Origin: Phycisphaerae bacterium
Lineage (GTDB): Bacteria > Planctomycetota > Phycisphaerae > UBA1845
Direction of reading: 5' to 3'
Assembly: GCA_029260055.1 (NCBI GenBank)
Contig: JAJDDX010000490.1
Coordinates: 1-37,900 of the forward strand
DNA length: 37,900 bases
In this document: positions 24,747 to 34,300 of the stretch, piece by piece
Layout of the letters: each line of letters opens with the position of its first letter
How positions within the stretch are numbered: position 1 is the first letter of the stretch
Made by a program: the position numbers and the translations under genes
The notes under the pieces: model-generated
What the model saw: the letters and a program-made list of their open reading frames with translations, nothing else
What the model was told of the DNA's origin: nothing
The model's database searches: none

Positions 24747-27047
24747 TCACGCCTGCAACGGGTGCCGCCGCAATAGAATCGTCGCGACACAGAGCAAGCC
24801 AACCGCCATGACGATCATCCCCCATTCTGATACGGCTGGGATGGGTGACTGTGGCCCAACCACGGCAAAAAGCGAAAACTCGCTAAGCCCCTCTACCTTG
24901 ATCATGTTCATTTCCGGCACGCATGACTGCGCGCTGCCTGCCACGGTCCAAGTCCCCGGATCACCGTTCGCGGACCTATATACGACGAGAGACTCGCCAA
25001 GCGCAGCTAACTCCGTATTGGCGTAACGAAAAGTGACGGTGGCGTCGTAATTGGTCCGATCGGTACTGATTCCCCAGTATTCATCGAACGGCGTCCCGAA
25101 ATCGATGTTTGGCGGCGCCTCTCGGTGCAGGGTCACTGTCGTTGCGCTGACGCTGTCACCCGAGTCGTAGTCGATCATGGTCCGCACCGTTGGCGATGTC
25201 GGTCCGCCGAACGGATGCCATGGCGCGTCACCGGCGCGGTCATGCTCGATAATCGAAGCGGTCGTGCTGAGTCCAACCGGCGCCAGCGGGCTGGGTGGGA
25301 TCGTCCCCGGCCCGAGGACAACGGCCGCATAGCTTCCTGCGCGCGCCGAAGCGGCGAAGTCTCCCCGACCGTCAGCATTGACGTCCGCGCCGGCCACGGT
25401 ACCTCCGCCGAACTCGCCACTGCTGGACGAGCCGTAAACAAGTTGACTTGGATTCGTAGTGCTGAGATCGATGACTGGCGTCGCCGGCAGAAAAGCGCCC
25501 CCGTAAATCACGCGAGTGACGCCCGGGATTCCGAAAGGCGGTGCGCCTCCCTGGCGAGACCCAATGATGATATCCAGAACCCCATCCGCAAGAGCCGGAG
25601 GAGCCCCAGCAGCCGGAGGAGGCGCGCCAACGTCACCGACGGCCACCGAATAACCCGTTTCGTCATTGCCATCACCCAGAATCGTGGTTACGAAAACGCC
25701 GGGCGGAGGCGCATTGACGGCAAACGTAAGTCCGGGGAGACCAGCGGCGCCGTAGACAATGTAGACCGCCGGGCCGAAGAGTCCCGCAATATCCGGCGCC
25801 CCGATAACGACATCCGCGAAGCCGTCGCCGTTAACGTCACCGCACGCAACCGACCATCCGAAATTGCCGGTGGAAGGCGGTGCCATGATGGTCGTGCGCA
25901 CAAAAGCACCTGGCGCGGCAGCGAGGCTAAGCACGCCGCCCGTCGTCCCGAGCCCGCCGGGGCCGAACATCCCAAGTAGCCCGTCCACGACGTATACGAG
26001 ACCGGCGCTCTGCGTACCGAGGACCACATCCGGGAACCCATCCCCATCCACATCCGTGAAACTATCCGCGGCGATCGACGTGCCAAGCCTGTCGCCCGGG
26101 CTCGCGCCATAAATCCGAACCTCGGTAAACGTCCCGGGCGCCAACGCGAGGCTCGCCGGGCCCAGAATCGGTGGCGGTAAGGCGGCAGGTGGAATCACGT
26201 AAACGATCCCTGCTTCCGATCTCCCGAGCGGAGTCGCGCGGGGGGCTCCAATGGCAATGTCTGAAGTACTGACGATGCCCGGTGTGATCGTCTCGAGGGT
26301 CGCCCCCAACCAGTCGCCCGTAGCCCCGCCTGCGATCGTGCTCACAAGAGCCGGCGGCGCGGGCACGGCCGTGGGGTCGATCGTAACCCCGGTGAGCCCG
26401 ATGCCAGCCGGGCCGGGCGAAAGTACATAGACCGCCCCGGCGTCCGTCAGACCTGGATCGCCCGTACGCTCCGCGATGAGCACGTCCATGAGCGGAAAAA
26501 TGGAAGGCGTCGAGATGAAACCCGTGGCAACGGAGTTTCCGAAACGGTTATTGAAGCCGCCCGTCGCGAAGACACTGTTCCCACTTCCGGGTGCCGCGTT
26601 CATGCTGACTATGGTGCCGGCCTGGCCTGCGGGGGCTCCAAAGACAAGGAAGGCCTTGCCCGAGTTGTCCTCCTCATCAGGCAAGTCAGCCAGATCATCT
26701 CCGATGACAACGTCGGCAAATGGATCAAGGCTAATGAATCCAAAGGCAATTCCGTTGGCTCCGCCGGACCCGATCCCCTCATCTCCGGTTTGCGCCGTAA
26801 CCCGAAACACCGGGCCGCCTTCACTGCCCGGCGGCAAGCCTAAGTCGATCGTCGGCGCCGTATACTGTCCCCGCGATTGGCTCACGAAGACACAAACAAA
26901 CAAGAGGCCGGCCGCAAGTTGGCGGATGGTGGCCTGCCGGCCACGACTTGGTGTGCGGCCATGTCCCGTCAGAGGGGTCAAGGAACTCTGCTTTAGACTG
27001 CGGTCGCCTCCCGGGCCATCACGTTCCGTTGCGCATGCGATCAACAT
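24747..27047 (-). CDS. Secreted FG-GAP repeat protein with IPTL-CTERM tail
   Basis: The 766-residue protein starts at ATG with AAGGAGG nine bases upstream. The hydrophobic export segment is delayed to about residues 42-60 (LAAGLLFVCVFVSQSRGQ) behind a 40-residue hydrophilic leader; a later start is possible, though no good site is seen. The mature part repeats FG-GAP/integrin-alpha blades with Ca-binding loops of DxDxDG form, e.g. DVDGDGFPDVVLG, DVNGDGFADVVIG and DVNADGRGDF (roughly residues 330, 402, 553), so a beta-propeller is likely. The end is AVSEWGMIVMAVGLLCVATI followed by a basic LLRRHPLQA, a typical IPTL-CTERM sorting signal. Predicted to be exported and cleaved or anchored at the surface. 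Ligand unknown. Confidence 0.88.
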   Translation of the reverse strand: MLIACATERDGPGGDRSLKQSSLTPLTGHGRTPSRGRQATIRQLAAGLLFVCVFVSQSRGQYTAPTIDLGLPPGSEGGPVFRVTAQTGDEGIGSGGANGIAFGFISLDPFADVVIGDDLADLPDEEDNSGKAFLVFGAPAGQAGTIVSMNAAPGSGNSVFATGGFNNRFGNSVATGFISTPSIFPLMDVLIAERTGDPGLTDAGAVYVLSPGPAGIGLTGVTIDPTAVPAPPALVSTIAGGATGDWLGATLETITPGIVSTSDIAIGAPRATPLGRSEAGIVYVIPPAALPPPILGPASLALAPGTFTEVRIYGASPGDRLGTSIAADSFTDVDGDGFPDVVLGTQSAGLVYVVDGLLGMFGPGGLGTTGGVLSLAAAPGAFVRTTIMAPPSTGNFGWSVACGDVNGDGFADVVIGAPDIAGLFGPAVYIVYGAAGLPGLTFAVNAPPPGVFVTTILGDGNDETGYSVAVGDVGAPPPAAGAPPALADGVLDIIIGSRQGGAPPFGIPGVTRVIYGGAFLPATPVIDLSTTNPSQLVYGSSSSGEFGGGTVAGADVNADGRGDFAASARAGSYAAVVLGPGTIPPSPLAPVGLSTTASIIEHDRAGDAPWHPFGGPTSPTVRTMIDYDSGDSVSATTVTLHREAPPNIDFGTPFDEYWGISTDRTNYDATVTFRYANTELAALGESLVVYRSANGDPGTWTVAGSAQSCVPEMNMIKVEGLSEFSLFAVVGPQSPIPAVSEWGMIVMAVGLLCVATILLRRHPLQA

Positions 27048-27091
27048 AGTGACTCTCCTCCTTACGGCGGATCATTCGCCACACAAAGTGG

Positions 27092-27114
27092 ACCGGACAC
27101 ACCGGTGTCCCGGT
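27092..27114. repeat. Composite inverted repeat upstream of the FG-GAP gene
   Basis: ACCGG (27092) pairs with CCGGT (27110), and inside it GGACAC pairs with GTGTCC across ACCG; the centre ACACCGGTGT is itself a perfect palindrome. It lies about 45-67 bases before the FG-GAP start, a place for an operator or a leader hairpin. Confidence 0.45.
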
Positions 27115-27666
27115 GACTATTTGAATTGCTAAGACACTGCGACGTTTGCCTGGCGGCCCGTACCCTCGGCCATACAGACCATGGTAACCAGTCGATCTCC
27201 TAGATACCACTGTGCTCGTGAATACCTAGGCGCCTTGTGGAACTGTTTGGCCATGCGCAAATCGGAATCCCCGGCCCGCACGCACGGAGCCCATCGTCCC
27301 GGCCAACTGCGGAAGTACCTCACCTCTCGGTTCCGGCCGTCGACTGTCATCCCGTGACATGTGGTTGGACTCCCGGAAAGGTCCAAGCGAGGGCTCTGCA
27401 GGCCGGTCTCGACCGACTCGCGCGCCCGGTTTCGGACGGACGCCGCTTCTATCCGCAGACAGCATACGTCGCGTGAACGGGACTCTTCCTGGGCGCCTGC
27501 GAGGACTACAGTTAAGATACTGTTCAAGGACAGCCACCCATGTACGGGGCAGACCAGGCGAGGCAAGATAGTGTCCGCGGTACGAACTCTACGCTTTGCA
27601 TGGGTCGCGTCGGGCCTGCTCGGCGCTGCCCGAACTACTCGGAGTCTTGGTAGTCGCCCTGCCAGT

Positions 27667-27673
27667 GAGGAGA
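27667..27673 (+). promoter_or_regulatory. Shine-Dalgarno that selects GTG 27682
   Basis: GAGGAGA, 8 bases before GTG at 27682. It fits a start just before the signal peptide and argues against the far-upstream frame opening at 27361. Confidence 0.6.
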
Positions 27674-27681
27674 AACGAACC

Positions 27682-29517
27682 GTGCGACCGGCAGCGGCCA
27701 CCCTTGCGACGACGATCATGCTCGCGGCCGCCGTCATCCCAGACTCAGCCTACGCTTCGGACGACTATCCGACGCTCTCGCCGTTTACAGCCGTCAAGTG
27801 GGTCGACGATAGACCTGAGGTCGAGGTGGCGGACGCGTGGTATGAATTGATCGCCATCAACAAGCTACCGTGCGACGACATCCTCACGTTCTGCCGCAAG
27901 AAGTGGTCGCGACGCTGGCAAAAGCGCTTCGAGCAGGATTTGGTCGAAGTACTGACGCGCATGCAGCACAAACCCGGGACCACCGTCGCACTACGCGTCC
28001 GCAAACCAGGCACGCAAGAGGTGCTCGACCTGACCGACGTGCGGATGACCACCGCCAACCGGCAGGCCCTGTGGCAGGCACGAACCGACGCGCAAGACCG
28101 GATGGAGCGACAGCAGAGCGCGCCGGGTTACTGGTTGCAGCGTCTGACGGGTGAACAGATCGCCGCCGACATCGAGCAACTCCGCCACGCGCTCGACACG
28201 CAGTACGCTTACGCCAAGCTCAAGGGCTTCGACTACACGAAGCATCTCGTTGAGCTTCGCGAGCGCTTCGCGGGCGGCGCCAGCCGCCGCGACTTCGCGA
28301 TCGCCCTGGTCAAGCTCGTAGCGCGCTTCGGAGACGGCCACACGCGCGTGCGCGGCAGCTCACGTTTCTTCCCGTCCGGCTACCTGCCCATGGCGCTCGC
28401 GGAGTCGAGCGAGGGCATCGTCGCGCTCCGCCCGGATCGCTCCGCGCTGCTCGACGAAGAGTGCCCCACGGTCCGCCGCATCGACGGCCTCGGTGTCGAG
28501 AAGTGGATCGACACGGCCGCCACGTTTGTGGCCGACGGCTCGCCACAGTTCCGCCGCGTACACGCGATCACGCGCGCGCATCGGGCGCAGCTCGTGCGAG
28601 GCGAACTTGAGAAGCACGCGTCCGACACGATCCGCGTCGCGGTGCAGAACGCCACCGGCTCTCTGGTCAAGTCACTGCCGTTCGTGGTCTCAGCACAACC
28701 GCCCGATCTGACACCGCGAAGCCGGCAGCAACGCGTCACGCGGCTCGACCACGACATCGGCTACCTGCCGATTCCCGAAATGCGCGGCGACGCCCTTTTC
28801 ACCCTGATGCTAACGCGAGCGATGGACACGCTGCGCGATACGAATGGCCTGATCATCGACGTGCGCGGCAACGGCGGCGGCACGCGAACCGCGCTGCGCA
28901 CGCTTTTCCCCTACTTCATGCGACCGGACGACTCGCCCCGCGTCGCTAACGTCGCCAGGTATCGCCTGCGGCCGGGCGACAAACCCGACGCCCCCGAGGG
29001 CTATCTCGACAACCGCTCGCTCTATCCGTTAGCCTCGCCCCACTGGACAAACGATGAGCGGGCCGCCATCGAGACGTTCGCCGCGACCTTCAAGCCCGAG
29101 TGGCAGGTACCGAGCGGCGAGTTCAGCGGCTGGCACTACATGGTCATTTCACCGGAACCGGCTCGGACTGGCTCGTGCTATCAGAAACCCGTCGTCGTGC
29201 TACTCGACGAGCTCTGTTTCAGCGCAACCGACATCTTCTTAGGCGCGTTCAAGGGCTGGCGACACGTCACGCTGATGGGCCGGCCCAGCGGCGGCGGCAG
29301 CGGACGAAGCCAACCGCTCGAGCTGTCGCACAGCGGACTCGAACTCCGGCTCTCCTCCATGGCCTCGTTCCAGCCGAGCGGACGGCTCTATGACGGAAAT
29401 GGGATTCCGCCGGACATGGTCATCAAATCGACGATCGACGACATCCTCGGCAAGACCGACACGACCCTCGAAGCCGCAATCAAGCATCTGCACGAACTGC
29501 AGGCCGCCAGGCCGTGA
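27682..29517 (+). CDS. Secreted S41-family (tail-specific protease-like) peptidase
   Basis: The frame is open from 27361, but GTG 27682 has a good ribosome site and places the signal peptide (TLATTIMLAAAVIPDSAYA) at the N terminus, giving 611 residues. A helical N-terminal part (ADIEQLRHALDTQYAYAKL, then RFGDGHTRV) precedes a degraded PDZ-like section and the S41 core: GLIIDVRGNGGGTRTAL, VVVLLDELCFSATDIFLGAF with likely nucleophile Ser514, GRPSGGGSG, and NGIPPDMVI at the end. The Lys found 25 residues after Ser in CtpA/Tsp enzymes is absent (Gly539 instead), so it may use a tricorn-like triad or be inactive. Convergent with the hydrolase gene, 7 bases away. Probably periplasmic. Confidence 0.85.
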   Translation: MRPAAATLATTIMLAAAVIPDSAYASDDYPTLSPFTAVKWVDDRPEVEVADAWYELIAINKLPCDDILTFCRKKWSRRWQKRFEQDLVEVLTRMQHKPGTTVALRVRKPGTQEVLDLTDVRMTTANRQALWQARTDAQDRMERQQSAPGYWLQRLTGEQIAADIEQLRHALDTQYAYAKLKGFDYTKHLVELRERFAGGASRRDFAIALVKLVARFGDGHTRVRGSSRFFPSGYLPMALAESSEGIVALRPDRSALLDEECPTVRRIDGLGVEKWIDTAATFVADGSPQFRRVHAITRAHRAQLVRGELEKHASDTIRVAVQNATGSLVKSLPFVVSAQPPDLTPRSRQQRVTRLDHDIGYLPIPEMRGDALFTLMLTRAMDTLRDTNGLIIDVRGNGGGTRTALRTLFPYFMRPDDSPRVANVARYRLRPGDKPDAPEGYLDNRSLYPLASPHWTNDERAAIETFAATFKPEWQVPSGEFSGWHYMVISPEPARTGSCYQKPVVVLLDELCFSATDIFLGAFKGWRHVTLMGRPSGGGSGRSQPLELSHSGLELRLSSMASFQPSGRLYDGNGIPPDMVIKSTIDDILGKTDTTLEAAIKHLHELQAARP

Positions 29518-29524
29518 TGGCACA

Positions 29525-31066
29525 CTAATCGCCTTCGAGCCTCCGCAGTGCCGCCTTCGCGTTCTCGCTGGTCGGGTCCAGCTCGAGGGACTTTCGATAG
29601 TTCGCGATGGCAAGTTGCGTCTGCCCTCCGAATGCATAGGCTTCGCCCAGACTGTCGTACGGGTTGGCGGATTCTGGATGCAGTTCAACATTGAGCCGGA
29701 AGATATCGACTGCCGTGTCGATGTGACCCCAGAAATAGAGGTATTTGTAGCCCAATCGGTTCAGCGTGGCCTCCTGCACGAGATCGCAATCGGGGCACGC
29801 TGTGACCAACTTCCGAGCCATTTCGACAGCAGACGCAACACCATTCTCGGCGACTGCGTTCACGAAGTCGCCAATCGTCGGCGGCGCCGGGCGCGCGGCG
29901 CGGTGCTCGATCGTCAGCGGGACTCCCGGCACCGTGGCGGCCCGCTTGTCCGCGAGGAATTCTCGCGCCTTGTTGTCGCCTCGAAGATACGCATCGAAGA
30001 AACGCGAAAGATATCGGCACACCGTCTCGTAGCTGCGCCGCGCATGCCCGGAGGATCGTCGCCAGTACCCCACCGCCGGCTCCTTCCCTTCGATCAATGA
30101 GAACGACGTGAAATCCGCGTGCTGCACACCGTCGACCAATGCCAGGTAGCGCTCCGCATGCACGGCGGTGTCGAATAGTGATCCCTGAGCCTCGGGCGTG
30201 ACAATGGCTCCGGATTGAGTGACATGCAGCCACGGGATGCGTAGCCGCTTGGGGTCGTAATGCGGTGAACTCCCGGGCAGCGCCGATGGATGAGGGTACA
30301 GTATCCCCGCATCGAGGCTGACGAAGGCGTCAATGTCAGGGTTGCGCATGGCGAGCACGACGCATGACATGCCTCCCATGTCGAAGCCGAGCAACCCGAG
30401 CCTCTCGGGGCTCACGAAAGGAAGCTGCCGCGCGTGGGCGATCACGAATTCGAGATCACGCACCTGCGTCTCGAGGTCGATCACGTCCAAATCGACAAGG
30501 CGTGAATCATCGCCGATTAGTGGACAGGTAGCGACGACATACCCGTGACTCGCCAGGTACTCGCAAACAGCCGCATGGGCGATGGGCGATTCGTAGTACA
30601 AACCCTGCCCGAACACGATCAGCGGATGGCGGCCCTCGGCCACATCGGCATCCTCAACCGCGGCCGTCTTCGCGGCGAGCACCGCAGCAAGACGCTCCGG
30701 GGACAGCGATCGCGCGAGCGGCCCGACGCCGAAATCGCTGAGTACCTCGCGGCCCGCCGGCCTCGGCCAGAAATCCGCGTCCGTCAGTTCCGCGTATCTC
30801 GAAAACGGCATCTCAGCGCCGCGGTCCCTCTTCCGCGCCGGATACCAGATGTAGATTCGGATCGGGCGCCCTGCCGCTCTGTCCGACCCAGCGCGAGCGG
30901 TCACGGCACGGGAACGATCCACGTCCTCGATGAGCCGAAACCCCACGTCGTTTGGACCGGCCGCCAGATCGCCCCACAGCAGTGAGGTGTCAGCACAAAC
31001 GTCCGGAGGAGCCAAGAACGCAGAAATGCAGACAAGGCACGCCGGGAATCCAATCATTCGCCTCAT
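29525..31066 (-). CDS. Secreted alpha/beta hydrolase with C-terminal TPR and atypical nucleophile
   Basis: The frame is open to 31261; ATG 31066 has GAGGAG upstream and starts a signal peptide (MRRMIGFPACLVCISAFL), giving 513 residues. The body looks like the dienelactone hydrolase / PAF-acetylhydrolase group: IRIYIWYPA, HPLIVFGQGLYYES, SHGYVVATCPLIG, and RLGLLGFDMGGMSCVVLAM. The elbow reads G-F-D-M-G, with Asp where Ser or Cys is usual. A later DGVQHADFTSF supplies the expected His. The last ~100 residues form TPR-like helices (ANPYDSLGEAYAFGGQTQLA). Such an Asp nucleophile occurs in epoxide hydrolases and haloalkane dehalogenases, but the overall fold cues here are of an esterase. Reaction unknown. 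Confidence 0.8.
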   Translation of the reverse strand: MRRMIGFPACLVCISAFLAPPDVCADTSLLWGDLAAGPNDVGFRLIEDVDRSRAVTARAGSDRAAGRPIRIYIWYPARKRDRGAEMPFSRYAELTDADFWPRPAGREVLSDFGVGPLARSLSPERLAAVLAAKTAAVEDADVAEGRHPLIVFGQGLYYESPIAHAAVCEYLASHGYVVATCPLIGDDSRLVDLDVIDLETQVRDLEFVIAHARQLPFVSPERLGLLGFDMGGMSCVVLAMRNPDIDAFVSLDAGILYPHPSALPGSSPHYDPKRLRIPWLHVTQSGAIVTPEAQGSLFDTAVHAERYLALVDGVQHADFTSFSLIEGKEPAVGYWRRSSGHARRSYETVCRYLSRFFDAYLRGDNKAREFLADKRAATVPGVPLTIEHRAARPAPPTIGDFVNAVAENGVASAVEMARKLVTACPDCDLVQEATLNRLGYKYLYFWGHIDTAVDIFRLNVELHPESANPYDSLGEAYAFGGQTQLAIANYRKSLELDPTSENAKAALRRLEGD

Positions 31067-31360
31067 TTGACTTGCTCCTCGGACGGCAGCCGCCACGGCC
31101 TCAGACACGGTGGTCGCACGCCCGGCCGCCCCGTTTGACTGGGCGAGCTGCTCGCAACGCCGTTGCACCACGGTTCGCTGCTCCACACGAGCCCTACCCG
31201 ATCGAAGGGCGAACTCACCCTCGGGCTCTGTAACCACGCTCAAGTTAAGCACATTTCTCAAAAAACCGACTTCCCGGACGCTTCGCCTCGCGGTATTATG
31301 CCTTCAGCAGTTCTATCGCACGAGCAGGTCTTGGTTTACCCATTATGGGGGAGGTGTGCC
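31067..31360. other. Divergent intergenic region (hydrolase / Kazal protein)
   Basis: The best -10 candidate for the Kazal gene is TATTAT at 31294-31299, with a poor TTCCCG 17 bases upstream. No operator-like palindrome or coding frame is convincing. Confidence 0.35.
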
Positions 31361-34300
31361 ATGTTGTTCGTTCGCCGCAACGTATCTGTTTTGATCATCA
31401 CGGTAAGCGTACTGGTGACGGCTGCACCCGCATCGGCGCAGGTTTGCGAGGTGTCGGCCGACGGCTCGGCTTGTACGCCGCTGGCGTGTTCCACAATTCC
31501 TGAGGATCGGTGCATCGCCACCACGGTGCACATCGATTGGGCTACCGGGGCGATCACCGCGCTGACCTGTGACTGCATGAACTTCAACTTCTGCCACGTC
31601 GAGTTCGGCAACGCCACCCCGCACGCGGTCGGCGGGTGCCCGGAAGGTGGAACCTGCGAGGTCATGGGCTCGGACACGGATAACGACGGCATCCATGATA
31701 CGTTCACCGCCGCGTGCCTTCCCGCAGGCGTTTGCTGCCTCGACATCGACGATGGTCCCGTCCCATTCGACACGTGCGTGGACCTCGGCGAAGACGCCTG
31801 CTATGCCAACGGAGGTATCTTCCACCCGTCGGACGCGACCTGCGACGAGGTGCAGGCCTGCTGTATGGCCTTTGCCGGAGCCGAGTTCTGCACCGATCTG
31901 GCTCCGTGGTGCTGCATTTACTCCGGAGGCGTACCGCTGGGACGGAACACCTCCTGCGCCGACACCGTATGCCCGCCGATTTGCGGCGGGTTCGTCGGCA
32001 TCCCGTGCGAAGACCCGAACACATTCTGCCAATACCCGGACGGAACCTGCAACGCCGCTGATCTCTTCGGCGTCTGCATCGCCGTGCCGAACGGCTGCCC
32101 CGACGTGTGGGACCCAGTCTGTGGATGCGACGGCGTGACGTACGGCAACGAATGCGAAGCGGAAGCGGCACGCATGTCAATCGACCACTATGGCGCCTGC
32201 GAGCCGTTCTGCCGCCCCTTGGATGACGGCAGCGCCTGCGCGCCGATGGCGTGCGGCCTGATTCCGGAGGATCAATGCCTCCCGATGGTCATCCACATGG
32301 ACATCGCCACCGGTGCGATGACCGTGCTCGCGTGTGACTGCGTCGACTTCAACCTGTGCCACCTCGAATTCGGTAACGCCGCCCCCCTGCCCGTCGGCAT
32401 GTGCCTGAACGGCGGGGTGTGTACGGCCGTCGGCGCGGACACCAACGGCGACGGCATCGATGACCTCTTCGAGGCTGCGTGCGTACCGACCGGCGGCTGC
32501 TGCTCCGATATGTCCGGCAGCCCGCTTCCACTGCCCGTCTGCACCGAGACCACCGAGGATAACTGTCCGGGTCCCAACGCGCATTTCAAAGGCCCGGGAA
32601 CGACCTGCGATCCGACCGAGGCCTGCTGCATGCCGCTCGGCGGCGAGCCCTATTGCGTCGATACCGATCCGTTCTGCTGTCTGGCCTTCGGCGGTGTCCC
32701 GCAAGGTCCGGGCACGACATGTGCCGACGGCGGCTGCGGCCAGCGCTGCGGTGGACCGAACGGCCTGCCGTGCGACACCACGACGAGTTTCTGCAAGTTC
32801 CCCGAGGGCAGCTGCGGCGAGGACAACGAGTACGGCGTCTGCACGGTGCGGCCCGTGGGTTGCCCGGATGTCTGGGACCCGGTGTGCAGCTGCGACGGCA
32901 TGACGTACGGTAACGAGTGCGAGGCCGACGCCGTCGGCGTCTCGGTTCGCCACCACGGCGAATGCGCCCGAACCTGCGGCGGCCTCGGCCCGATGCCTCA
33001 TTGCCTTGACGACGAGTTCTGCAAGTATCCCGAAGGCACGTGTGGTGTCTTTTACCTCCTCGGGATCTGCACGCCGATCCCGACCGGCGGCTGCCCCGAA
33101 AACTACGATCCGGTCTGCGCCTGCAACGGCGTGACCTACGGCAACGAATGCGAGGCGGATGCCGCGGGCGTGTCGCTGCTGCATCACGGCGCCTGCGAAT
33201 GGACATGCTGCGATCCCAACACCGTGCCGCCCTGCCCCGTCGAGCCGATATGCTGCGGGAACGGCTATTGGGCATGCCCGGAGGATCCGACCGTCCCGAC
33301 CTGTCCCGACGGCCCGGGCGTGGTGTGCGGCCCGGTGTGTGGCGGCTTCATCGGAATCCCGTGCGAGTCCTTTGACGTATTCTGCAAGCACCCGGACGGA
33401 ACCTGCAACTGGGCCGACCACTACGGGATGTGTACGCACATTCCGACCGGCGGCTGCCCGGAGTACTACGACCCGGTGTGCGGGTGTGACGGCGTCACGT
33501 ACGACAACCAGTGCTTTGCCGACGCAGCCGCCGTCTCCATCGCTCATCACGGACCGTGCGACCAGTGTAACGCCACTCGATTCTTCACGAACGCCACGGA
33601 CGCGGACTCGACCTATTGTCCCGGCGTCGAAAAGGTGGTTCACATCGCGCTCGACGTCCCCGCCGGCACCGACGCCGTCGCTCTGGAAGATGTGCCGCCT
33701 GCCGGCTGGCTGGTGACGTTCATCAGTCACGACGGCACGTTCGATTACGTCAATGGCAAGGTGAAATGGGGGCCGTTCTTCGCGCCGAACATACCTCAGG
33801 CCGTCCACTACGTCGTGATCCCATCCGACGACGGAAGCATCGTCAGTTGCTTTGAGGGCACCGTATCCCTCGACGGCTTGAACCAAGTCATCTGCGGCGA
33901 GGCATGCCTCATACGCCACTGCCGCCAGGCGATGGACGCCGACACACCGCAGCCGCCGTGCGCGATGTGCCCCGGAGGTGACTGCTCCACTTGCAGCGAT
34001 CACGGTTGTCAGGACGGTCAGGTTTCGCTTTGCGAGTTGATCACGTACGCCTGTGCGTGGAAAGCCGGCTGCAACGACGACATGGCGGGCATGGCTCGCG
34101 CCGCCTTCGTGTGGCGCAACGGCGAATGCTATTGCTGGGACGAGGCGGGCCAGAACTGGTTCCCGACGACCTGTCCGGCGCCGCCGTCCGGCGCTTGCGG
34201 ATCGCCGCTCGCAGCCAATCCGATACCCGGTGAAGGTACCGCGATGTTCGATTGGCGCACCAGCACACCCAGCGGGGAAAGCGCCACGCGCGGTGGCCGA

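Larger units (their letters stand above)
27048..27681. other. Long divergent intergenic region (634 bases)
   Basis: It separates the minus-strand FG-GAP gene from the plus-strand S41 gene. Frames inside it show no family resemblance. It holds a composite inverted repeat near the FG-GAP start (27092-27114), an ACAGT-TAAGAT-ACTGT repeat (27508-27523), and a CCTAG/CTAGG pair around 27210. No certain promoter. Confidence 0.5.

Noticed and set aside
27361-27681. N-terminal extension of the S41 frame
   Set aside because: Arg-rich sequence without motif; the ribosome site and signal peptide favour GTG 27682.
32177-34003. 608-codon open frame antisense to the Kazal gene
   Set aside because: The opposite strand has clear domains and a signal peptide. 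The long antisense frame follows from GC-rich codon bias and has no motifs.
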